Source: an uncultured Ruminococcus sp.
Lineage (GTDB): Bacteria; Bacillota; Clostridia; Oscillospirales; CAG-272
Assembly (NCBI GenBank): GCA_902791785.1
Contig: CADAXH010000006.1
Location: 1 to 27,650, forward strand
Length of the DNA stretch: 27,650 nt
Direction of reading: 5' to 3'
The position numbers and the translations under genes were made by a program. The notes under the pieces are model-generated. The model ran no database searches and was not told the origin of the DNA. It saw nothing but the letters and a program-made list of their open reading frames with translations. Below, piece by piece: positions 8,011-14,446 of the stretch. Position 1 is the stretch's first letter. Every line of letters begins with the position of its first letter.

Positions 8011-8065
8011 TTAAAAATGTGAAATGCGTCTTTAAAATAAAAGGTTTACCATATATAATTAATAG

Positions 8066-8093
8066 TTGAATTAATTAAAATATATGCTATAAT
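8066..8093 (+). promoter_or_regulatory. dnaA promoter
   Basis: TTGAAT (8066-8071), a 16-nt spacer and a perfect TATAAT (8088-8093) lie 28 nt before the dnaA ATG. A GGAGG ribosome site lies at 8112-8116. I find no consensus DnaA box in this leader, so classical autorepression through a box here is not evident. Confidence 0.7.
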
Positions 8094-8121
8094 ATTAATA
8101 TATATAAATTCGGAGGTTTTC

Positions 8122-9468
8122 ATGGATAACTATTCAGAGATCTGGTCTATTGTAAAAAAAGCGCTTGAAGAGAAATACTCCCAGGAAATCATGAATCTTT
8201 GGTTTAACAAACTTAAGCTTGTTTATCTGGACGACAAATATGCATTTTTTACTGTATCCAGTGCCGATTATCTCATTTCAATTCTCAACTCAAAATACAC
8301 TGGAGTAATTGAAAACATCTTCGCCGAAAAAATCGGTCTTGATATTCATGCGAAAGTGTACAAGACAGAAACCTATTCCGAAGAAAAGGCAGTTGCCGAA
8401 TTCAAGGAAAAGGAAGAAAAGAAAGATAATATCGCCGCTGAAATCAATACATACAATACTTACACTGAAGAATACACTTTCGATAATTTCGTAGTTGGTG
8501 GATCAAACAGCTTTGCTTACAATGCAAGCCTTGCTGTCGCAAACAATCCGGCTGCTGAATACAACCCCCTCTTAATCTACGGTGACTCCGGTCAAGGAAA
8601 AACCCACCTGATGAAAGCAATAATTTCAAAGATCAAAAGAGAAAAACCTTATCTGAATGTACTGTTTATAACCGGCGAGAATTTCACAAACGAATTCCTT
8701 GACGCTCTTGCAAAAAAAGAAACCTCTGCTTTTAAAGAAAAATACAGAAACATAGACATGCTGATGATAGACGATATCCAGTTCATAGCAGGAAGAGAAG
8801 CTACTCAGGAAGAATTCTTCCACACATTCAATACTCTGTATGAACTGAAAAAACAAATCGTACTGACATCTGACCGGCCCCCGAAAGATATGAAGAATCT
8901 TGAAGAGAGGATCAAGAGCAGATTTGAAGGCGGACTCATCGTTGATATCCAGCCGCCGGACACAGAGCTCAGAATCGCTATCTTAAAGAGCAAATGCAAC
9001 AGCATGAATATAAAACTCTCAAACGATGTTCTCGTATTCATTGCAGAAAACGTCAAGACGAACATAAGACAGATTGAAGGCGCTTTAAAGAAACTTGGTG
9101 CTTATTCATTTGTAAACAATGTGGATATTGACGTAGACAAGGCGAAGAGACTTCTTGAAGAATTCATTTCAAGTTCAATGTCTCCTGAACAGACAGCTGA
9201 AAAGATCATCAATGCAGTCTCAGTCAAGTACGGAATTAAAAAAGAAGATATAAAAGGAAAGAGCAGATCAAAGGAAATTGCCTGGGCAAGACATGTTTCA
9301 ATATACCTTATAAGAAACAACACAGAACTCTCACTCCAGACGATAGGAAAGATATTCGGAAGAGATCACTCGACTGTTTTGTCTTCAATTGAAGTTGTAA
9401 ATAAAGAGATAATGGAAAATCCGGTTTCGGACAATGACATCAAAGAATTGATGCGTGAATTTAAATAA
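8122..9468 (+). CDS. dnaA: Chromosomal replication initiator DnaA
   Basis: DnaA binds origin boxes, oligomerises with ATP and melts the origin to load helicase. This 448-residue protein has a helical domain I (about 1-85), a Lys/Glu-rich linker II (about 86-115), an AAA+ domain III and a DNA-binding domain IV (about 355-448). Domain III shows Walker A Gly154-Asp-Ser-Gly-Gln-Gly-Lys160-Thr, Walker B Met-Ile216-Asp217-Asp218 and Arg267 in the usual Ser-Arg-Phe-Glu-Gly box. The domain IV signature reads Phe412-Gly-Arg-Asp-His-Ser-Thr418, one glycine shorter than the common Phe-Gly-Gly-Arg-Asp-His-Thr-Thr form, followed by Val-Leu-Ser-Ser where His-Ala is usual. The gene has its own promoter, and the origin follows immediately. 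Confidence 0.98.
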   Translation: MDNYSEIWSIVKKALEEKYSQEIMNLWFNKLKLVYLDDKYAFFTVSSADYLISILNSKYTGVIENIFAEKIGLDIHAKVYKTETYSEEKAVAEFKEKEEKKDNIAAEINTYNTYTEEYTFDNFVVGGSNSFAYNASLAVANNPAAEYNPLLIYGDSGQGKTHLMKAIISKIKREKPYLNVLFITGENFTNEFLDALAKKETSAFKEKYRNIDMLMIDDIQFIAGREATQEEFFHTFNTLYELKKQIVLTSDRPPKDMKNLEERIKSRFEGGLIVDIQPPDTELRIAILKSKCNSMNIKLSNDVLVFIAENVKTNIRQIEGALKKLGAYSFVNNVDIDVDKAKRLLEEFISSSMSPEQTAEKIINAVSVKYGIKKEDIKGKSRSKEIAWARHVSIYLIRNNTELSLQTIGKIFGRDHSTVLSSIEVVNKEIMENPVSDNDIKELMREFK

Positions 9469-9475
9469 AAATTCC

Positions 9476-9484
9476 TGTGGATAA
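9476..9484 (-). promoter_or_regulatory. Perfect DnaA box
   Basis: The minus strand reads TTATCCACA, an exact match to the bacterial DnaA-box consensus, 8 nt past the dnaA stop codon. Confidence 0.9.
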
Positions 9485-9506
9485 TTTTTTCCATATATCT
9501 GTTGAA

Positions 9507-9524
9507 AACTGAAATTATTCAGTT
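9507..9524. repeat. Small inverted repeat at left end of oriC
   Basis: AACTGAA (9507-9513) and TTCAGTT (9518-9524) flank a 4-nt loop, 38 nt past the dnaA stop. No proper T-run follows, so it is at best a weak terminator or RNA-stabilising hairpin for the dnaA transcript. Confidence 0.4.
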
Positions 9525-9777
9525 ATTAATTTCTTTTCATAGTAGGCATATTTGTTGAAATGTTGTTCAGTGGATTTTTCTTATTCAGAAAAGAAAATAT
9601 TTTTTGAAAGTTTTACACATACTTTTCCTTTTTCAACATGGATTTTTCAACAGTGAAATCAACCTGTAAAAAACTGAAGCTTCTCCACATTTTGTATACT
9701 CTGTTTTAACAGGTTTTCAATATAAAAATGCAGTTCTGAAAAATCGAAAAATCTTTCAGTTAAAAAGGAAAAACAGG

Positions 9778-9846
9778 TTTTCCACAATTTCAACACATAC
9801 TACTGCTATTACTATTAACCTCATATATTAATATTTTTTCCAAAAC
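9778..9846 (+). promoter_or_regulatory. Origin unwinding element: tandem boxes, DnaA-trios and AT-rich stretch
   Basis: TTTTCCACA (9778-9786) directly abuts ATTTCAACA (9787-9795). After 4 nt, the plus strand reads CTA-CTG-CTA-TTA-CTA-TTA (9800-9817), so its complement is a run of six triplets 3'-(G/A)AT-5' with one mismatch (the CTG). This matches the DnaA-trio element of the B. subtilis basal unwinding system, where DnaA is loaded from boxes onto one strand. An AT-rich segment rich in TATTAAT and T-runs (9821-9846) follows, as expected for the opening site. Confidence 0.75.
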
Positions 9847-9874
9847 CAACAAACAATCGAAAGGAAATTTTGGT

Positions 9875-11050
9875 ATGAAAGTAAGATTTAACAAAGACAC
9901 ACTGCTTATGTGCATCAACCGCTCCCTGGGCTGCGTTTCAGCAGATAAAACATATGGAGCAATTGAAGGAATACTTCTGACAGCCATTGCACCTGACCAG
10001 TGCAAAATCAGCGCCTATGACCTCGAAAAGGGCATTAAAACAACAATCGATGCTGATGTCGAAGAAGAAGGAAGCGTAGTTATCAACGGAAACAAGCTTG
10101 CTTCAATAGTAAGACTTCTTCCTTCAGACGTAACAATTGAAACAAGTGACGCAGGAGTTGCCACAATTACAAGCGGAAGATCAAGATTCCAGCTCCATTA
10201 TCTGCCTGGTGAAGATTTCCCTCAGCTTCCGGAATTCTCTCCTGACAGAAGCTTCTCAATTTCTCAGAAGATGCTGAAAACAGTTATTAACCAGACAGCA
10301 TTTGCAGTCAGCAAGGAAAATGACAGACCATTCCTTACAGGTATGTATTTTGAAGTATATGAAGGAATGTTAAGGGTTGTTGCATGCGACTCATACAGAC
10401 TCGCAATAAGAAACAGAAAATGCGACACAAAGATTGTTTCAAAGAACGGCGAAACAGAACTTAAGTTCATAGTACCTGGAAAGACAATAAATGAGATTCA
10501 GAGACTTCTGGATGACACTGATTCCGAAATCAAATTCTCTCTCACAAGAAAACATGTCATTTTCTCAATGACAATGAAATACGGAGATGTTGAAAAGGAA
10601 GCAGTAATATTCTCAAGACTCATCGACTCCAACTATTTCGAGTACGAAAGAGTTATTCCTAAAGAGAGCAAGACATTCGTTACAGTCAGCAGAGAACTTC
10701 TTGAAGATGCGCTTGAAAGAGCTTCTCTCGTTACAGAAGACAAGGCTGCAGGCCATACAAAGAGCATTGTTAAATTCAGCGTAAAAGACGAAGTTCTTGA
10801 AATTTCCGCAGTTTCAATGAACGGAAAGGTATTCGATGAAATTCCTGCTGAAAAAGAAGGACCTGAAATTGAAATCGGATTTGCCTGCAAATATCTCCTT
10901 GAAATACTCAAGGGACCGGATGTCGACACATTGAAATTATCTCTTTCATCACCTCTTATGAGCATGATCATTGAAGATGCAGAAGTAACAGACAAGGACG
11001 ACAGCTTTGTTTACCTCGCTCTTCCGATGAAGATGAAAGACAACGGCTGA
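9875..11050 (+). CDS. dnaN: DNA polymerase III beta subunit (sliding clamp)
   Basis: The clamp encircles DNA as a dimer and tethers polymerase III and other partners. It is 391 residues long, slightly over the usual 365-380, and has the three repeated clamp domains. Recognisable elements are the N-terminal Met-Lys-Val-Arg-Phe-Asn start, Gly-Glu-Asp-Phe-Pro-Gln-Leu-Pro at the end of domain I, and Arg-Pro-Phe-Leu-Thr-Gly-Met-Tyr-Phe-Glu in domain II. The C-terminus ends in Leu-Pro-Met-Lys-Met rather than the common Leu-Pro-Met-Arg. A GAAAGGAA ribosome site lies 8 nt upstream. It is the first gene of a nine-gene run with gaps of 20 nt or less. recF starts 8 nt after its stop. Confidence 0.97.
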   Translation: MKVRFNKDTLLMCINRSLGCVSADKTYGAIEGILLTAIAPDQCKISAYDLEKGIKTTIDADVEEEGSVVINGNKLASIVRLLPSDVTIETSDAGVATITSGRSRFQLHYLPGEDFPQLPEFSPDRSFSISQKMLKTVINQTAFAVSKENDRPFLTGMYFEVYEGMLRVVACDSYRLAIRNRKCDTKIVSKNGETELKFIVPGKTINEIQRLLDDTDSEIKFSLTRKHVIFSMTMKYGDVEKEAVIFSRLIDSNYFEYERVIPKESKTFVTVSRELLEDALERASLVTEDKAAGHTKSIVKFSVKDEVLEISAVSMNGKVFDEIPAEKEGPEIEIGFACKYLLEILKGPDVDTLKLSLSSPLMSMIIEDAEVTDKDDSFVYLALPMKMKDNG

Positions 11051-11058
11051 TACATATA

Positions 11059-12168
11059 ATGGTATTAAAAAGAGTCATTTTAAATAATTTCAGAAACATA
11101 GACTCAGCAGATATCTGTTTTTCGGACGGAATGAACATTATCTGCGGAAGAAATGCCCAGGGCAAGACAAATATTCTTGAAGGAATATACATCTTTGCAT
11201 GCGGCAAAAGTTTCCGCAAGACAAAATTCAAGGACATGGTGAAGTTCGGTTCGGACAATTGTTCTTTGAGGGTCCTCTTCTCTGATTCAAAAAGAGAAAA
11301 CGACATGAAGATAAATATATCTGAATCAAAGAGGGAAACTGTCTTAAACAGCATAAAAATTACGAAGCTTTCCGATTTTATGGGACACTTCAGGGCAGTT
11401 CTGTTTTTCCCTGAACATTTATCCATAGTAAAAAATGAACCGTCCGTCAGACGAAATTTTCTCGACAACGCAATTTCCCAGCTGAAGCCTCAGTACATGG
11501 TTGCAATAAATGATTATGCAAAAATTGTCACTGAGAAGAATTCACTCATAAAGAACTGCGAACAGTATTTTGACTTTGACAATCTGTTTTCCGTTCTTTC
11601 GGAGAGGATGGCAAAGTATTCCGGATACATAACTTCAGAGAGAATAAAATACTCAAGATTGCTTTTCGATAAAGTTTCAAGTTTTTTAACGGATATGACA
11701 GGCGGGAAGGAACAGGTGTCCTACTCATATGTTTCAAACGCCCTGAAGGGCCAAAATGACATTGAAAACGCATCTCAGATAGAAAAGTGTTACTACGAAG
11801 AGATGATGAACAATAAACAGAGAGAATTATCTGCTCAGACAAGCATATACGGATGTCACAGAGACGATGTTGAAATAATGCTTGACGGAACGTCTGCAAA
11901 AATGTTTGCTTCGCAGGGCCAGCAGAGAAGCATTGCCCTGGCAATGAAGCTTGCAGAAGGAAGCATATGCGTAGAACAGACGGGAGACAATCCTGTATTT
12001 CTTCTTGACGACGTTTTATCTGAACTCGACAGGGAAAGAAAAGATTACATACTGAGCAAAATAAAAGACAGACAGGTAATTATAACTTCATGTGATGAGT
12101 CGGATTTTGCCGGAATAGACAATGTCAAAAAGATATATTGTTCAAACGGAACATATTCCGAGAGGTGA
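11059..12168 (+). CDS. recF: DNA replication and repair protein RecF
   Basis: RecF is an SMC-like ATPase that helps load RecA at single-strand gaps. The 369-residue protein has Walker A Gly30-Arg-Asn-Ala-Gln-Gly-Lys36-Thr, an ABC-type signature around Ser-Gln-Gly-Gln-Gln-Arg-Ser, and Walker B Phe-Leu-Leu-Asp-Asp-Val with the D-loop Ser-Glu-Leu-Asp. The start at 11059 is chosen because the N-terminus (Leu-Lys-Arg-Val-Ile-Leu-Asn-Asn-Phe-Arg-Asn) aligns with the family. There is no Shine-Dalgarno sequence in the 8-nt gap after dnaN, so translation probably depends on reinitiation by ribosomes finishing dnaN. The small S4-domain gene (yaaA/rlbA) that commonly separates dnaN and recF in Firmicutes is absent. 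Confidence 0.97.
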   Translation: MVLKRVILNNFRNIDSADICFSDGMNIICGRNAQGKTNILEGIYIFACGKSFRKTKFKDMVKFGSDNCSLRVLFSDSKRENDMKINISESKRETVLNSIKITKLSDFMGHFRAVLFFPEHLSIVKNEPSVRRNFLDNAISQLKPQYMVAINDYAKIVTEKNSLIKNCEQYFDFDNLFSVLSERMAKYSGYITSERIKYSRLLFDKVSSFLTDMTGGKEQVSYSYVSNALKGQNDIENASQIEKCYYEEMMNNKQRELSAQTSIYGCHRDDVEIMLDGTSAKMFASQGQQRSIALAMKLAEGSICVEQTGDNPVFLLDDVLSELDRERKDYILSKIKDRQVIITSCDESDFAGIDNVKKIYCSNGTYSER

Positions 12169-12171
12169 GTC

Positions 12172-12441
12172 ATGTACGTACATATTGGAAACGGAAAGAT
12201 GCTGAGGGTTTCGGATATACTCGGTATCTTTGACACAGACAACTCAACAGTATCAAAAAACACCAGAACCTGGCTGACAGGAAAGGAAAAGAGCGGGAAA
12301 CTCGAATCGGCCACCGACGAAATACCGAAATCCTTTATTCTCACATTAGATAACAAAGGTGATGAAAGAATATATTTTTCACAGCTTTCATCGTCAACAC
12401 TTAAGACAAGAGTTGAAAAAATCAACAAAGCACAGTTTTAA
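12172..12441 (+). CDS. remB: RemB-like regulator (DUF370 / RemA family)
   Basis: This 89-residue protein belongs to the RemA/RemB family. In B. subtilis, RemA is a DNA-binding activator of biofilm matrix genes, and RemB (YaaB) is encoded in this same position between recF and gyrB. The family hallmarks are the start Met-Tyr-Val-His-Ile-Gly, the Asp-Ile-Leu-Gly-Ile-Phe-Asp segment, Pro-Lys-Ser-Phe-Ile-Leu-Thr, and Tyr-Phe-Ser-Gln-Leu-Ser-Ser-Ser-Thr-Leu-Lys-Thr-Arg near the end. It begins 3 nt after recF, and its ribosome site (GAGAGG) is inside the recF end. The role in this organism is unknown. Its place in the gyrase operon may link supercoiling and surface or matrix regulation, but that is speculative. 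Confidence 0.9.
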   Translation: MYVHIGNGKMLRVSDILGIFDTDNSTVSKNTRTWLTGKEKSGKLESATDEIPKSFILTLDNKGDERIYFSQLSSSTLKTRVEKINKAQF

Positions 12442-12455
12442 CGAGAGGACAAAAA

Positions 12456-14426
12456 ATGGACGAAGAAAAGAAAGTTACTTTGACCGAAGAGGAAAAAGAG
12501 GAATTATTCAAGGAGAAAGATTCCGAATATGGTGCTGACGCCATAGAAGTTCTTCATGGTCTTGAACCGGTCAGAAAACGCCCCGGAATGTACATCGGAT
12601 CAACTGCACAGGCAGGACTCCATCACCTTGTCTACGAAATAGTAGACAACTCCATTGATGAAGCAATGGCAGGTATTTGTGACAGAATCGAAGTTATTCT
12701 TCACGCTGACGGAAGCTGTTCTGTACAGGACAACGGACGTGGTATACCCGGAGGAATTCAGCAGGAGAGCGGCAGACCTGCTCTTGAACTTGTATTTACG
12801 GTTCTTCATGCCGGAGGAAAATTCGGCGGATCCGGATATAAGTTTTCAGGAGGTTTGCACGGCGTAGGCGCATCTGTAGTAAATGCCCTTTCTCTCTGGA
12901 CCGAAGTCGAAGACAAAAACGACGGAAAGGTTTACACGGAAAGATTTGAAAAGGGTGAAATAGTAAGAGAATTCACTCAGATCGGCGAATGCGATGTTCA
13001 CGATCACGGCCTGTATGTAAGATTCATGCCGGATCCTGAAATATTTACCGAGACAACTGAATTCGATTATGACGTACTGCTCTCACGTATGCGCGAGCAG
13101 GCATTCCTCAATGCCGGAATCACAATCGTTATAACTGATGCCAGAGGCGATGAACTCATTACAAACGAACTGAGATATGAAGGCGGCGTTTCAAGCTTTG
13201 TTGAGTATCTGAACTCAATCAAACACTGCAATGTTCTCCATAAGCTCGTATATATGAAATCTGAAAAGGAAAATGCTACAGCCGAAGTCGCACTTCAGTA
13301 CAACGACGGCTATACAGAGACAGTAATGACGTTTGCAAACAACATCAACACTATCGACGGCGGTACACACGAAACAGGTTTCAAAATGGCTCTTGCAAAA
13401 GTAATCAATGATTACGCAAGGGCAAAGGGAGTCCTCAAAGAAGGCGAGAAGCCACTCTCGGGCGAAGACGTAAGAGAAGGAATTACGGCAGTTGTTTCAG
13501 TCAAGCTTACAGACGCTCAGTTTGAAGGCCAGACAAAAACGAAGCTCGGCAATTCGGACATGAGCTCCTTCGTAAACAAACTCGTTACAAACAAACTCAG
13601 TGAATTCTTTGAAGAGAATCCGAGTTCCGCAAAAGCAATTGTTGAAAAGGCAACTGCAGCGAGAGCAGCAAGAGAAGCGGCAAGAAAGGCAAGAGAACTT
13701 ACAAGAAGAAAGAGTGCTCTTGACGGCGGCGGACTTCCGGGAAAACTCTCAGACTGTTATGAAAAGAATGCAGCTCTCTCAGAACTGTATCTGGTAGAGG
13801 GTAACTCAGCCGGCGGTTCAGCAAAAGACGGAAGAGACAGCCGTTTCCAGGCTATTCTTCCGATGAGAGGTAAAGTCCTCAACGTTGAAAAATCCAGAAT
13901 AGACAAAGTATATTCAAACTCACAGCTCACCCCTATCATCCAGGCTCTGGGCTGCGGAATCGGAGAAGATTTCGATATAAACAAACTTCGTTACGGAAAA
14001 GTCATCATCATGTCGGATGCCGATGTTGACGGTGCACACATCCAGATTCTTCTTCTCACATTCTTCTTCAGACACATGCGTGAACTGATTGATCAGGGAC
14101 ACATTTATCTTGCAAGACCGCCGCTTTTCAAAGTATCAAAGGGCAAGAACACAAGATATGCATTCTCGGACGAAGAAAGAGATAAATACATTCTTGAACT
14201 CGGACAGGGATCTGTAGCTGAGAGATATAAAGGTCTTGGTGAAATGGACCCTGAACAGCTCTGGGAAACAACAATGGATCCTGAGACGAGAACACTGCTT
14301 AAAGTAAATGTTGAAGATGCGGTCAAATGCGACGAAATATTCTCTCTGCTCATGGGCGACCAGGTAGAACCAAGAAGAGAATTCATTCAGAAGAATGCGA
14401 AATACGCAGTTGATCTTGACGTATAA
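12456..14426 (+). CDS. gyrB: DNA gyrase subunit B
   Basis: GyrB is the ATPase and Toprim subunit of gyrase, which introduces negative supercoils. At 656 residues it has the standard length. The GHKL ATPase motifs are Glu61-Ile-Val-Asp-Asn65, Asp92-Asn-Gly-Arg-Gly-Ile-Pro and Gly-Gly-Leu-His-Gly-Val-Gly. The Toprim motif is Glu448-Gly-Asn450-Ser-Ala-Gly-Gly-Ser-Ala, with the metal-binding Met-Ser-Asp-Ala-Asp-Val-Asp later. Asn450 stands where Asp is nearly universal (E. coli Asp426); Asn at that position gives quinolone resistance in E. coli. A short acidic N-terminal extension (about 25 residues) precedes the core. A GAGAGGA ribosome site lies 14 nt after remB. It is GyrB and not ParE by operon context with gyrA. 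Confidence 0.98.
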   Translation: MDEEKKVTLTEEEKEELFKEKDSEYGADAIEVLHGLEPVRKRPGMYIGSTAQAGLHHLVYEIVDNSIDEAMAGICDRIEVILHADGSCSVQDNGRGIPGGIQQESGRPALELVFTVLHAGGKFGGSGYKFSGGLHGVGASVVNALSLWTEVEDKNDGKVYTERFEKGEIVREFTQIGECDVHDHGLYVRFMPDPEIFTETTEFDYDVLLSRMREQAFLNAGITIVITDARGDELITNELRYEGGVSSFVEYLNSIKHCNVLHKLVYMKSEKENATAEVALQYNDGYTETVMTFANNINTIDGGTHETGFKMALAKVINDYARAKGVLKEGEKPLSGEDVREGITAVVSVKLTDAQFEGQTKTKLGNSDMSSFVNKLVTNKLSEFFEENPSSAKAIVEKATAARAAREAARKARELTRRKSALDGGGLPGKLSDCYEKNAALSELYLVEGNSAGGSAKDGRDSRFQAILPMRGKVLNVEKSRIDKVYSNSQLTPIIQALGCGIGEDFDINKLRYGKVIIMSDADVDGAHIQILLLTFFFRHMRELIDQGHIYLARPPLFKVSKGKNTRYAFSDEERDKYILELGQGSVAERYKGLGEMDPEQLWETTMDPETRTLLKVNVEDAVKCDEIFSLLMGDQVEPRREFIQKNAKYAVDLDV

Positions 14427-14446
14427 GGAAAGGAGGCGCAGTTAAT

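Larger units (their letters stand above)
9469..9874. other. oriC: Chromosomal origin of replication (oriC), dnaA-dnaN gap
   Basis: This 406-bp AT-rich gap is the only gene-free stretch above 300 bp. It holds one perfect DnaA box (TTATCCACA on the minus strand, 9476-9484) and relaxed boxes TTTTACACA (9611-9619), TTCTCCACA (9681-9689) and TTTTCCACA (9778-9786). A recurring variant TTTTCAACA occurs at 9500-9508 (minus), 9630-9638 and 9644-9652 (plus), with near copies at 9553-9561 (minus), 9714-9722 and 9787-9795 (plus). Left-hand boxes point left and right-hand boxes point right. The right end holds DnaA-trios, then an AT-rich run (9821-9846), then the dnaN ribosome site. The gene context dnaA-oriC-dnaN is as in B. 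subtilis. No clear dnaN promoter is recognisable. Confidence 0.9.

Noticed and set aside
8023..8121. Second origin region upstream of dnaA
   Set aside because: AT-rich, but no DnaA box or trio could be found; only the dnaA promoter is evident.
9507..9524. Intrinsic terminator after dnaA
   Set aside because: The 7-bp AT-rich hairpin is not followed by a continuous T-run, so termination there is doubtful.
10968..11468. 166-residue open frame on the minus strand across dnaN and recF
   Set aside because: It overlaps two conserved genes in antisense, has Ser/Phe-rich composition typical of shadow frames, and no ribosome site.
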